Shown: positions 9,901-17,192 of the stretch, one piece after another
Layout: every line of letters starts with the position of its first letter
How positions within the stretch are numbered: position 1 is the first letter of the stretch
From: Bacteroidales bacterium
GTDB lineage: Bacteria > Bacteroidota > Bacteroidia > Bacteroidales > P3
Direction: 5' to 3'
DNA length: 64,000 bases
NCBI GenBank assembly: GCA_017480785.1
Contig: JAFURZ010000008.1
Span: forward strand, 115,063-179,062
Notes under the pieces: generated by a model
Told to the model about the DNA's origin: nothing
What the model saw: only the letters and a program-made list of their open reading frames with translations
Databases searched by the model: none
Translations under genes and position numbers: made by a program

Positions 9901-10410
9901 GGCATTATGCTCGATGTGTTGAATATAGTTGTCGTAGTCGGTGCGGATATCAAGCTCGATACCATTGGCTTGCAAAGCCTTCTGTATGCGTGTCTGCATT
10001 ACCAGAGCAAGGTCTTCTTTGTTCGAAATGCCACATTGCCCCACCAGGGTGACAGGCATCAGGCGTTTTTTCTCGCGGAGCCCAAAAATCTGTTTGCGTA
10101 GCAGGTCATACTGCGGATCACGATATTCCTCGTTCACCCACTGGCGTATTTCCTCCACGTTGTCGCATAACAGATGTTTCAGCACAGCACCAGCATGGCT
10201 CTTTCCCGTGCCGTATGTACCCTCAATCCATAGTGAGCGGTGCTTGTCCATGTCGTTGTTACGCACAGCGCCTATGGCCTTGATGAGAATCTCGTTGAAC
10301 TGTTGATTAGGCAGGAAACTCTCCCAGTTGCCAGCCTCTTCCATTTCAATATTGTAGGCGGGCTTTCCTTCGCGGATTTGCACCGCATCCCAGTAGGTTT
10401 TTATTGCCAT
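6946..10410 (-). CDS. brxC: BrxC/PglY-type large ATPase of the BREX system
   Basis: This 1154-residue protein has Walker A GTYGTGKS (64-71) and Walker B LLVVWDEF (246-253) in an ORC/STAND-like ATPase domain, followed by long helical regions typical of BrxC/PglY. A Cys pair (CDRCKGPAMHM) may bind metal. BrxC is an essential BREX component thought to form large assemblies on DNA with the other Brx proteins. Length is within the usual 1100-1250 range. The stop codon of the inserted AAA_14 gene is 15 nt upstream and pglZ follows after 4 nt, so transcription probably comes from both the operon promoter and the local promoter at 11676-11683. No frame damage was seen. Confidence 0.9.
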   Translation of the reverse strand: MAIKTYWDAVQIREGKPAYNIEMEEAGNWESFLPNQQFNEILIKAIGAVRNNDMDKHRSLWIEGTYGTGKSHAGAVLKHLLCDNVEEIRQWVNEEYRDPQYDLLRKQIFGLREKKRLMPVTLVGQCGISNKEDLALVMQTRIQKALQANGIELDIRTDYDNYIQHIEHNASFWDLTIAADAELRSIAPDRKRLVKLLRDYDSATLRKAKDACRRQGLSVRLRQENLGRWFFEVQNLLREKSAYNGLLVVWDEFTDVVKSELGISILVELQLLAEEAMNADNDSYFLFISHPSALDRLSAQERTKTIGRYHYLHYNMEPVSAFKIMSRKFRQIVPLSEVTASATFYFEAKNLYSQLAQTSNQPAETEKDLKNLFPLHPATANLATYYAREVGSSSRSVFDFLASDPVREFLNDSKVFKQGETITVDYLWDYIMPEMQQNVSKFGVVNERFNSYQKTVEHQGEATMRVFKGILLLNAFNNIANTETVTPSEENIANLFIGTTVEPQLNDILGWLNEAGVIQRSPSGLYEIRFSALPLGEVNDIKQNLKLTEFRYTYNILRAFNTARTVVEKKLANVARPYWLEFFSLDSNKYTLLSSMERTAKKAQGYELMLAMFFARNADELIELRQIAEESAKDEDGKYKDVVFLVMDKSLGDGEYERFIEYQANAQCAQRHGFADQMKSHTDNAEQMVKEWVESAMRGITYIYLSNKPASVTDPLSIDAGRITSFINSSIAPMIFPAGPEGLELIRLKSSTTYWKKQFVKATVEAVLQFNTKQEVCDRCKGPAMHMNFLLQDSVDENLQFKDDVDPNHPLVKVCKFVKSKIDHADKSANFNLSYHLEALTKPPYGLFPSHAGMGMVAFALRPYIGKIFDLNGKPRTAKHLVDDVAELFKVWDGGGNRNKLEFKFQTKEEGQLAKQFINLFKLNTLKDYHDVSSLTDARWALTHAYLKEKGAPLWGLKYCKSMPKNAMRNNLCQLVDNLLRICEPDGMKNPALMTETLELLKNYDFEFRGLLTVTDKQNNFIEGYEQFLFSQDKVGLKPNELDDAKLYVQQNMQAEVGLWTEADVAEKLKDWRLSQMSPTNLSSNNTIRIVDKIDLDNVSKVAEESTTTYGSQMKVAMARGRVKDIKTLDEAKRLLNRITELGIEDVLDVLIND

Positions 10411-10425
10411 ATATTGTTTCTGTTT

Positions 10426-11652
10426 TTAATTCGATGTGTTGTTCTCCATTTCGAGCAGAAAGTCGCCGATGTACACACAGCGCACGCCGTCTATGTTGCC
10501 CGCCACCATAGGGTTTCCCACGACAATATATTTTGGATGGTTGTCCTTGATGGCCATCAGTGGACGCAATTCGCGTTTCTGAGTCTCGTCTGATTCCATA
10601 TTGTTGGTTACTTGCAGGTATACGACCTCGTCGCCTCTGCGGGCTACCAAGTCAACCTCAGTCGAACCCATCCAACCCGTATACACCTCATATCCGTTGC
10701 GACGGAGCTGAAGGTATACCAGATTCTCGAGCATGCCGGCTATCAGTTCTGGGGTATAACCTCTCACGCTATAGATGAGTGAAAGGTCAGAAACATAGTA
10801 TTTCTCGTTTGTCTTCAACAGTTCTTTACCTTTGATGTCATATCTTTTCACTTTGTTGATGATAAACGAAGACTCTAACGCCTGAAGGTAGTTGTAAAGC
10901 GTCTCACTGTCGAGCGAACGACCCTGACTCTTCAGGTATCGTATGATACTGCTTGCACTGAAAGTGTTGCCTATGTTGTCGAAAAGGAAATGCACCAACC
11001 GCTCCAGCATTTCGATATTGCGTATGGAGTAGCGCTGTACCGTATCGCGTAGCAGAACAGAAGCGTAAATGTCACGTACGGCACGGTATATCTCATCGTC
11101 GTCATAGTCGTAGAGATGGAACATGGGGAATCCCCCTTGACGCAGATATTGGTCGAAACGGTCTATCCTTTCACTCCCCTTAGGGCTATTAAAGCCATGG
11201 AATTGGAGGAATTCATTATATGAGAGCGGGTGAACTGCAAATTCAACATACCGTCCGGCAAGGTAGGTGGCTAATTCCGAAGAGAGCAGCCTCGAATTGG
11301 ATCCAGTGATGTAGATATCCACGTCCCAATCCACCATCATCGAGTTCACCGCCCGTTCCCATTCTGCCACCTCCTGTATCTCATCGATAAAAAGGTAACA
11401 TCGCGCATCTTTCGGTCTTACACCATCCACATATGCATACAGCGTGTCATAAGTGCGGTAGGAAGACCACCGCAAACTCTCGTAGTTGAGGTACACTATC
11501 TGGTTATCACGCACACCGCGTTCTTTCAGATGGCTTTGTAACAATTGCAACAATCCCGATTTGCCGCTACGTCGTATACCCGTAATCACCTTCACGACTG
11601 GCTTGCCGATGAAAGGTTCAATCTTTGCTGTATAGATAGGTCTGGATTTCAT
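10426..11652 (-). CDS. AAA_14/DUF4143 ATP-binding protein inside the BREX operon
   Basis: This 408-residue, full-length AAA_14-type protein has Walker A ITGIRRSGKSGLLQLL, Walker B CYLFIDEIQEVAEWERA, DIYITGSNSRLLSSELATYL, a winged-helix segment (NTFSASSIIRYLKSQGRSLD) and the C-terminal nuclease-like DUF4143 part (GSTEVDLVARRGDEVVYLQV). The family is widespread and poorly understood; members are mobile and often sit in variable regions. It lies between brxC and the small ORF on the same strand, 15 nt before brxC, and has its own TATCTTTG box at 11676-11683. It is not a standard BREX gene, so it is either a passenger or an accessory subunit. It serves as the intact reference for the deleted copy at 2125-2880. 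Confidence 0.88.
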   Translation of the reverse strand: MKSRPIYTAKIEPFIGKPVVKVITGIRRSGKSGLLQLLQSHLKERGVRDNQIVYLNYESLRWSSYRTYDTLYAYVDGVRPKDARCYLFIDEIQEVAEWERAVNSMMVDWDVDIYITGSNSRLLSSELATYLAGRYVEFAVHPLSYNEFLQFHGFNSPKGSERIDRFDQYLRQGGFPMFHLYDYDDDEIYRAVRDIYASVLLRDTVQRYSIRNIEMLERLVHFLFDNIGNTFSASSIIRYLKSQGRSLDSETLYNYLQALESSFIINKVKRYDIKGKELLKTNEKYYVSDLSLIYSVRGYTPELIAGMLENLVYLQLRRNGYEVYTGWMGSTEVDLVARRGDEVVYLQVTNNMESDETQKRELRPLMAIKDNHPKYIVVGNPMVAGNIDGVRCVYIGDFLLEMENNTSN

Positions 11653-11675
11653 AGGTTATACTTTTAAAATTTTTG

Positions 11676-11683
11676 CAAAGATA
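11676..11683 (-). promoter_or_regulatory. -7 box TATCTTTG within the BREX operon
   Basis: TATCTTTGC on the minus strand, 23 nt upstream of the AAA_14 ATG at 11652, in the 77-bp gap after the small ORF. It can drive the ATPase and, by read-through, brxC-pglZ-brxL separately from brxP. Confidence 0.7.
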
Positions 11684-11729
11684 CGAATATCTGCGGATAT
11701 AATCGGAATATTTTAAATTATTTTCAATT

Positions 11730-12209
11730 TTATGTGGTTATACTCGGATAAAATTGATTGTTTTGTTGTAGTCTATCTTGTAAGAAGTGTGTCACCAGAG
11801 CCTCCCGTAGTTGCTGCCGAACTTCTGTTTCTTGTAGTAAGTCCCATAATGCATTGTCCAGATATGCATACTCAATATTCTCACGGACGAACTTTGCGGA
11901 AGGACCTGTTTGAGGCGGTTCATGTTTATATTTTAGATGGTAGAACTGTTCATTTTTTGAATAGTAATATGGTTTGAAAAATGGAGTGGGAATAATATCT
12001 GGCTGATATTCTTTGCAAATACTTAAGTATGCCTCGTTCAGAGTCTCAGAGAAAAGTATTTTGTTGTCAACTACCTCTTCCCCTTTGCCAATCTGGTCAA
12101 TAATCGTGATATAGTACAACGGTTTTGCATTGATAACTACACCACAATGATTTCCTCTGGTAATCGAGAGAAATGCCGTTTTGTAGAAACTGAACAACAA
12201 TTCATTCAT
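11730..12209 (-). CDS. Small BREX-4 associated protein, possible sulfur-binding-domain-like fold
   Basis: This 159-residue protein overlaps brxP by 4 nt (ATGA at 12206-12209), so the two are translationally coupled. I see the order KPLYYITIIDQIGKG, NKILFSETLNEAY, PTPFFKPYYY, QFYHLKYK, then YAYLDNALWDLLQ and VRQQLREALVTHFL. From memory this order (KP-hydrophobic helix-DxIExG, NxIxL, PFFxL, FWHL, LD..LW.LL, R..LREAL) is that of the N-terminal part of McrA/COG3440-type HNH endonucleases, the region that includes the phosphorothioate-binding SBD. No HNH nuclease is attached. The similarity is recalled by eye, not computed. Next to a DndC-like enzyme it would make biological sense. The alternative is simply an uncharacterised BREX-4 accessory gene. 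Confidence 0.6.
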   Translation of the reverse strand: MNELLFSFYKTAFLSITRGNHCGVVINAKPLYYITIIDQIGKGEEVVDNKILFSETLNEAYLSICKEYQPDIIPTPFFKPYYYSKNEQFYHLKYKHEPPQTGPSAKFVRENIEYAYLDNALWDLLQETEVRQQLREALVTHFLQDRLQQNNQFYPSITT

Positions 12210-14683
12210 AAACCAAGCATGAGCCGAATGACATTTTCTGAACTAACATCGTCACGTAACGTAATGTGATCAAGTCCCATCGATAACTCTGCTATCAGTA
12301 CTCGATTTGTACTAGAGTTAATTTCCCGAAGAGCTTTCTCAAATTTATCCTTTGTGACTCCTAGTATTTGTAGAGGTCCGTTTTCGCATTCACCGCCATA
12401 AAAGTCAGATACACGCAAGGTTTTTACTCCAAGATTGTCAGCATACCGATAAATACAATATGCAATTGCGGCATTACTCGAATCCGTGTATTCCTTTCTG
12501 ATAAAGATTTTATCCTCAGGAATAGCCAATCCCATTGTCTCCCCTAATGGTGATTTGTCGAACATGTCCATTATTGCAATTAGTGCATTATCTCTAGTGG
12601 TATTTGATGCTTCGAGAGGAATTTCAATCAGTTCGTCTAATAGCGTCTTTCTATCAAACCGTTGATTTAGACTCACATGATTAACAAACCAATTTACAAT
12701 AAATGAGTTATACGACAGCCCTATCAGTAATAATTCCCATACCAGATCGGGGTTGTCCATATATATCTCATGGAGTAATTGACCAAATGCGGTGATATTA
12801 TTCTTGTCATCAATAACACCAGCATCTTTAAACCATCGTTTGGCACTATCTACCATGGCAGTACCAAGATAATTGGCATCCCAAAAATCCTCTGGAGAAG
12901 CAAAATACTCACTAACCCATTCTTCGCGTAAACCAAATTTTTTGTAAGCTGCTAATTTTGCATTCATTTTCTTTGTTACAAAATTTACCATTCTAACTGA
13001 GTCAGCGGCGATACACCCCTGCTCATGAAATTCTAAACACTTATGGCATTTGATGCATAAGTCTTTGTTAATGATATTATCCGACAAAATATCTAAGGCT
13101 CCTGTCGGACACTCGGCAGTACAGACTTCGCATCTTACACAGTAAGCACTTTTGTTTATTACCCTCTTAATGAAGTAGAGTAATTTTGTGTTATTTGCTA
13201 TGTCTATTGTAAAGTCAATAACGTCTTTTTTGTTTTGGACGATCTTGAAAGAATAAATCTTTCCCTCAAACCTTAATTCTCCAACACTTCCATTTATCGA
13301 TACGTCTCCTATTGTTTGAATCCAGGTATGAAGAGGTGTTGATGGGTGAGAAATGGTTGCTGAAAGCGTCTGCCCTTTTTGAACCAGTTCAACATGAGGT
13401 TTGACTTTGTTGCCAAGTATTTTCAGTTTCCATCTTCGGTCTTTTAAGAAATCTGTAGTGTCTTTTATTCCACTCGACTTTGCCCATTTTTCAATTCTTT
13501 CAACAAAAGGTGCTAATTCTTTTGGATAAGTCTTTTGCACAATCATATCATCCCATGCAGTAGAGAATGGACAAATGATGCATCCGACTCTAGCTTTTCC
13601 GTCTCGATAAGACTGGTTGATGTGCAACCCCTGTTCGAAAAGATAAAGCATAATCTCTGTTGTATTCCAATCTAATATTGGATGAGCATTGAAAATTCCG
13701 ACATGCTTTCCTTTCCCAATTCTCTGATATCCAGACCTCTTTTGGCTTTCTTCTGAACGTACGCCATCGAATGTTAGAATTCGATTTTGCTGATTAGTAT
13801 TATGTTGCTTGAATGTGTTATAGAGAGGAGCTGTTTTCATTATTGAGCAACACCAACGGTGAGTATCACTGGGGGTACCAATCTTGTCCCAGTAGTTCAG
13901 TACCTGCTCGTGGTTGCGGGCAGTACTGAATTTCAGCTCAGGATAGAGCTTGCCATAATGCTCCTTCACCTGTTCGTAGAGATCCAAAGACGAGGGCAAC
14001 TCATAGCCGGTGTCGCTATATATGACCTGGAAGGCGCTTGGAGGCAGTGCCCTCGTGCAGAGGTCGAGCACCACCTGCGAGTCTTTGCCACCGCTGAACG
14101 AGGCCAGGAAGATATCCACCTTGGTTGTGTGCAGCACTTTCTTGCCCTTCAGTTCGGCTTCGTCGGCAGGCATGATGTCGAAACTGTCGCAATCCTCCTT
14201 CACCACAGCCATCTTCTGTTTGGTCTTTTTCTGCTGACGGGTGGCCAGCGCCTCATAGTCGATGACATTGGCCTCCACAGCACGGCTGGCACGGGTATAG
14301 GTCTCGTAGGTGTCGCGGATAAATTCGATGGCTTCGCTCTCCAGCAGGAACATCGCCTCGCGGTTGCGCTCCAACATCCTCTGTATATCCACAGGCTTTA
14401 GCGACTGCGGTTCCACGCCCTCGGCTGGCACCACCGTGGCGGCATCGTAGATATTTGCTCCTTTGGCTTCGAACATTAGCCTTCCACGATAGAAATACTG
14501 CTTGTTGCAAGCCCACATCAGCGGTTCCTGGCAGCGAGGGTACCTCCACCCATGCTCATTTAGCTTCAGTAAGTCCAGCTCTTCATAAAAAACAGGACGA
14601 GGAGACACACCAAGCGTGTCTTTTGTGACATGGCTCTGAAGGAGTACTCCACCTGTCTCTTTGTCCCAAATTATCTTGTACAT
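12206..14683 (-). CDS. brxP: BrxP, PAPS-reductase/DndC-like protein with ferredoxin domain (BREX type 4)
   Basis: This 825-residue protein has an N-terminal region with RYPRCQEPLMWACNKQYFYR, then a PP-loop ATP-pyrophosphatase domain with FLASFSGGKDSQVV (SGGKDS 197-202) and WCCSIMKTAPLYNTF, as in PAPS reductases and DndC. A two-cluster ferredoxin module follows near 510-565 (CVRCEVCTAECPTGALDI and CIKCHKCLEFHEQGC), then a helical C-terminus. BrxP marks BREX type 4. The chemistry is not established; ATP-dependent activation and sulfur or electron transfer are plausible. It is the first gene of the operon, with a TATCTTTG box 65 nt and a perfect inverted repeat 29 nt upstream of the ATG. Length and motifs look intact. 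Confidence 0.88.
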   Translation of the reverse strand: MYKIIWDKETGGVLLQSHVTKDTLGVSPRPVFYEELDLLKLNEHGWRYPRCQEPLMWACNKQYFYRGRLMFEAKGANIYDAATVVPAEGVEPQSLKPVDIQRMLERNREAMFLLESEAIEFIRDTYETYTRASRAVEANVIDYEALATRQQKKTKQKMAVVKEDCDSFDIMPADEAELKGKKVLHTTKVDIFLASFSGGKDSQVVLDLCTRALPPSAFQVIYSDTGYELPSSLDLYEQVKEHYGKLYPELKFSTARNHEQVLNYWDKIGTPSDTHRWCCSIMKTAPLYNTFKQHNTNQQNRILTFDGVRSEESQKRSGYQRIGKGKHVGIFNAHPILDWNTTEIMLYLFEQGLHINQSYRDGKARVGCIICPFSTAWDDMIVQKTYPKELAPFVERIEKWAKSSGIKDTTDFLKDRRWKLKILGNKVKPHVELVQKGQTLSATISHPSTPLHTWIQTIGDVSINGSVGELRFEGKIYSFKIVQNKKDVIDFTIDIANNTKLLYFIKRVINKSAYCVRCEVCTAECPTGALDILSDNIINKDLCIKCHKCLEFHEQGCIAADSVRMVNFVTKKMNAKLAAYKKFGLREEWVSEYFASPEDFWDANYLGTAMVDSAKRWFKDAGVIDDKNNITAFGQLLHEIYMDNPDLVWELLLIGLSYNSFIVNWFVNHVSLNQRFDRKTLLDELIEIPLEASNTTRDNALIAIMDMFDKSPLGETMGLAIPEDKIFIRKEYTDSSNAAIAYCIYRYADNLGVKTLRVSDFYGGECENGPLQILGVTKDKFEKALREINSSTNRVLIAELSMGLDHITLRDDVSSENVIRLMLGL

Positions 14684-14711
14684 ATACGGTTGCTCTATCT
14701 CTTTTTATGCC

Positions 14712-14735
14712 AGTATCGTTTGCTTAAACGATACT
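14712..14735. promoter_or_regulatory. Perfect inverted repeat (10-bp arms, 4-nt spacer) in the brxP leader
   Basis: Arms AGTATCGTTT and AAACGATACT are separated by GCTT. The site begins about 12 nt after the -7 box at 14748-14755 and ends 28 nt before the brxP ATG, a typical operator position; it could also form a leader hairpin. No regulator gene of the BrxR type is seen in the window. Confidence 0.6.
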
Positions 14736-14744
14736 ATTTTGCGA

Positions 14745-14789
14745 CTGCAAAGATACGAAGATTATTTGGAATGGCCAAATATTTTTGAG
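14745..14789 (-). repeat. 45-bp promoter repeat, copy A
   Basis: 44 of 45 bases match 16495-16539. The unit includes the TATCTTTG box and the sequence upstream of it, so brxP and the ATPase at 15207-16346 share near-identical core promoters. Confidence 0.9.
14748..14755 (-). promoter_or_regulatory. -7 box TATCTTTG of the BREX operon
   Basis: TATCTTTGC on the minus strand, 64 nt before the brxP ATG at 14683, within the shared 45-bp unit. Confidence 0.75.
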
Positions 14790-15030
14790 GATGCATTGTT
14801 TTGCTGTGGTTGTGAGGTGTTATGATACATACGGGAAAGGGCAGGGAGAAAGGCTTTGGGGCGGAACAACCCATAGGGGCGGACACAAGTGTTTGGACAC
14901 AGGATGAAGCTGTGGATATGTCGGGCATGGAATGCCCGCACAAAGGACGAAGGGGTGCGCGAGGAAGTGACTGGTTTTCAGTCAATTTGGTACAATGCGG
15001 ACAAATGGCTGGTTTTGTGAAAATTAGGAA

Positions 15031-15071
15031 CTTTTAAAAGAAGGCTCATAGAAGGCATAAAGAAGGCACCA
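15031..15071. repeat. CTTTTAAAAG core with three 11-bp repeats
   Basis: CTTTTAAAAG at 15031-15040 runs into AGAAGGCTCAT, AGAAGGCATAA and AGAAGGCACCA, period 11. It looks like one arm of the palindromic 11-bp elements seen elsewhere in the window. Confidence 0.6.
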
Positions 15072-15206
15072 ATAAGGGAGGTGGTCGGGAGGAATTACAC
15101 AACGGTTTCGCCGAAGGATCGCCGAGAGACCGAAGATGGGTCGAAGGGTGGGAATGGCTGGTTACAGGAGTTGCTTGAGGGTGGTTATGAGGTGATGGGC
15201 TTGATG

Positions 15207-16346
15207 TCAGAATATTTCTCCGCCCCACAGCATACGCAGGAAATCGAGGATGTAGATGAGTTCCACGTCGCCCGATTGGCGGGTGATGGGGTCGAGGGAG
15301 ACAAGGATCAGGCGGCAGTCGGGGTGCTCCTCCTTGAAGGCTTTGAGGCCTTTGCGGTGTTTGGTCTCCACATGCTCGGTCGACTTGATTTCGATGGCCA
15401 CCTTGGCGTCGCCGACTATGACGTCGACCTCCTTGTGGTCGTAGGTGTGCCAATAGGATATGAGGTCGCGCTTGTCGTTGTAGCCACGGTAGGCGACGAT
15501 CTCCTGCACGACAAGATGCTCGAAGGCGTGCCCGTAGTCGTCGGTGCCCCGCTTCAGGGTGTGGCGCCCCATCAGGTAGTTGGCAAGCCCGACATCGAAA
15601 TAGTAGAACCGCGGTGCCTGCACGACCTTGCGCTTGACTCCCTTACGGAAGGCCGGGAGCTCGTATCCGATGAGTGTGTCGTAGAGTATCTGAAAATAGG
15701 ACTTGACCGTTTTGGCGGAGACGCCACAGTCGGCGGCGATGTTGGCATAGTTCAGCATCTCGCCGTCGGAGATGGCGGCGACCTCCATGAAACGCTCGAA
15801 GGCATCGAGTTCGCGCACCTCGCCCTCTTCGCGGATTTCCTCGTTGAGGTACACCTTGACGTAGCCGGAGAGTCGCTTGGTGGCATCCTCCACCATGTAG
15901 TGGCGCGGTATCATGCCGTTCTGCACGGCACGGTCAATCTGGAAGTCGGTCACCTCGGGCCACACAAGAGGATAGAGCGTTTCGGGAATGGCACGCCCGC
16001 CGAGGGTATTGGCCCCCGACCGTTTGAGCTTCCTCGAGCTGGAGCCGCTGAGGATGAAGAAAAGGCCTCGCTCGACCATGAGCGAATGTACGACATCCAG
16101 CAGTTCGGGGACTTTCTGAATCTCGTCTACTATGACCAGTGTACCGGCGGGCTTATCCTGCAATGCTTCCCATAAAGAGTTTGGGTTCCTCTTGAATGCT
16201 TTCCGCACGTTGGGGTTGAGCAGGTCGAAGTAGATGGCCTCTTTGAAGCGTTCCCTGAGCAAAGTGGATTTGCCTGTCTGGCGGGCACCGAAGAGGAACA
16301 TTCCTTCGTCCAGTTTGTTTTCTATGTCAAATATTCTCCTATACAT
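15207..16346 (-). CDS. AAA_14/DUF4143 family ATP-binding protein
   Basis: This 379-residue protein starts MYRRIFDIENKL and has Walker A MFLFGARQTGKSTLL near residues 15-29, Walker B TLVIVDEIQKVPELL, FFILSGSSSRKLKRSGANTL, a winged-helix stretch (GEMLNYANIAADCGVSAKTV) and a C-terminal restriction-nuclease-like part (YDHKEVDVIVGDAKVAIEIK). It is a different subfamily from the two other AAA_14 genes here. Family role is unknown. It is monocistronic, with a near-copy of the brxP promoter about 150 nt upstream, which suggests that it or its promoter was duplicated within the island. Full length, no damage seen. Confidence 0.85.
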   Translation of the reverse strand: MYRRIFDIENKLDEGMFLFGARQTGKSTLLRERFKEAIYFDLLNPNVRKAFKRNPNSLWEALQDKPAGTLVIVDEIQKVPELLDVVHSLMVERGLFFILSGSSSRKLKRSGANTLGGRAIPETLYPLVWPEVTDFQIDRAVQNGMIPRHYMVEDATKRLSGYVKVYLNEEIREEGEVRELDAFERFMEVAAISDGEMLNYANIAADCGVSAKTVKSYFQILYDTLIGYELPAFRKGVKRKVVQAPRFYYFDVGLANYLMGRHTLKRGTDDYGHAFEHLVVQEIVAYRGYNDKRDLISYWHTYDHKEVDVIVGDAKVAIEIKSTEHVETKHRKGLKAFKEEHPDCRLILVSLDPITRQSGDVELIYILDFLRMLWGGEIF

Positions 16347-16494
16347 AAAATGGCTAAATTTCGTGATTGTATTCCAGAATTTTCTATTAAAATAGGGAGT
16401 ATAGTACTGTTTTTAATATATTTTGATTGTGACTTTTCTGTATTTATCTACCTTGTTTTTAATTTGTTCCGTACTTCCATTCAAAAGTGTCTAG

Positions 16495-16539
16495 CTGCAA
16501 AGATACGAAGATTATTTGGAATGGCCAAATGTTTTTGAG
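16495..16539 (-). repeat. 45-bp promoter repeat, copy B, with -7 box
   Basis: Differs from 14745-14789 at one base. TATCTTTG (minus strand, 16505 to 16498) would start a leader of about 145 nt for the ATPase gene at 16346. Confidence 0.85.
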
Positions 16540-17060
16540 TGAGTGAATGCGTAAATGTGTGAATGCGTGTATAGAATGGCTGGTTTGCAATGGAATGGAG
16601 CGATTGTGTGCGAAAAATAACAGGGCGCTGGTTTTCAGGTCGATGGGTGCGTTTCAAGGATACCACATAGAAGACGTATAGACGGGACGTGGAAGGGAGG
16701 CTTGTGGCGGACAGGAATGCCTGCGCACCAGACGAAGGTAATGCGATTTCTTATGAGTTGTATCAGGAGAAAAAAGTAAAAAAGGAGATAAAAGTCGGTG
16801 TTTTTTATAACATTTATTAAGATAAAAATAGTTAAAAAATTTCCATTCAGTATATGGTTGATTTTTATGGTTATAGGTTTGTTTTTGGCGGTCTGGATGG
16901 CGAAAGATAAAAGTTAAATTATGGTTAAAAAAAACGAATTCTTGATTTTGGCCTTATTTTATATTATATATAACGCGTTTCGGCAGTGGCGGAGCATCGT
17001 CTGAGAAAAAAGAGACTGGCCATCTCGAATAGGTTTTATATACTGTTTGAATACCCTTTG

Positions 17061-17148
17061 TGTACCCAATGGTGTACTCTTTGTGTACTCTCTCTCTACT
17101 CCAAGGATACTCTAACTCTATGTTAAGCCTATGGTGACGATACTCTGC
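17061..17148. repeat. Degenerate 11-bp tandem array
   Basis: Units TGTACTCTTTG, TGTACTCTCTC, TCTACTCCAAG, GATACTCTAAC, TCTATGTTAAG and CCTATGGTGAC, then GATACTCTGCG, follow each other at 11-bp steps just upstream of the DUF6266 gene. Confidence 0.6.
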
Positions 17149-17192
17149 GGGAGCTGCCTCAAATAAAGTAATAACCAAAAAAACTAAAAACA

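Larger units (their letters stand above)
14684..15206. other. 523-bp intergenic region upstream of brxP
   Basis: It holds the brxP promoter and inverted repeat, the 45-bp repeat A (14745-14789), a small hairpin with GGA loop (14922-14938), and a core CTTTTAAAAG followed by three 11-bp repeats (15031-15071). Short plus-strand ORFs here have no protein-like character. Confidence 0.7.
16347..17192. other. 846-bp intergenic region between divergent ATPase and DUF6266 genes
   Basis: It contains the promoter repeat B (16495-16539), G/T-rich heptamer-like sequence near 16540-16570, an AT-rich stretch at 16760-16975 with no clear gene, and a degenerate 11-bp array at 17061-17148. No convincing ORF, tRNA or known RNA was found. 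No clear TAnnTTTG box precedes the DUF6266 gene. Confidence 0.6.

Noticed and set aside
14822-15037. 71-codon plus-strand ORF upstream of brxP
   Set aside because: Overlaps promoter repeat and hairpin sequences; no protein-like pattern.
16600-16990. Possible gene or tRNA in the AT-rich spacer
   Set aside because: No cloverleaf, no ORF above about 20 codons with protein-like content.
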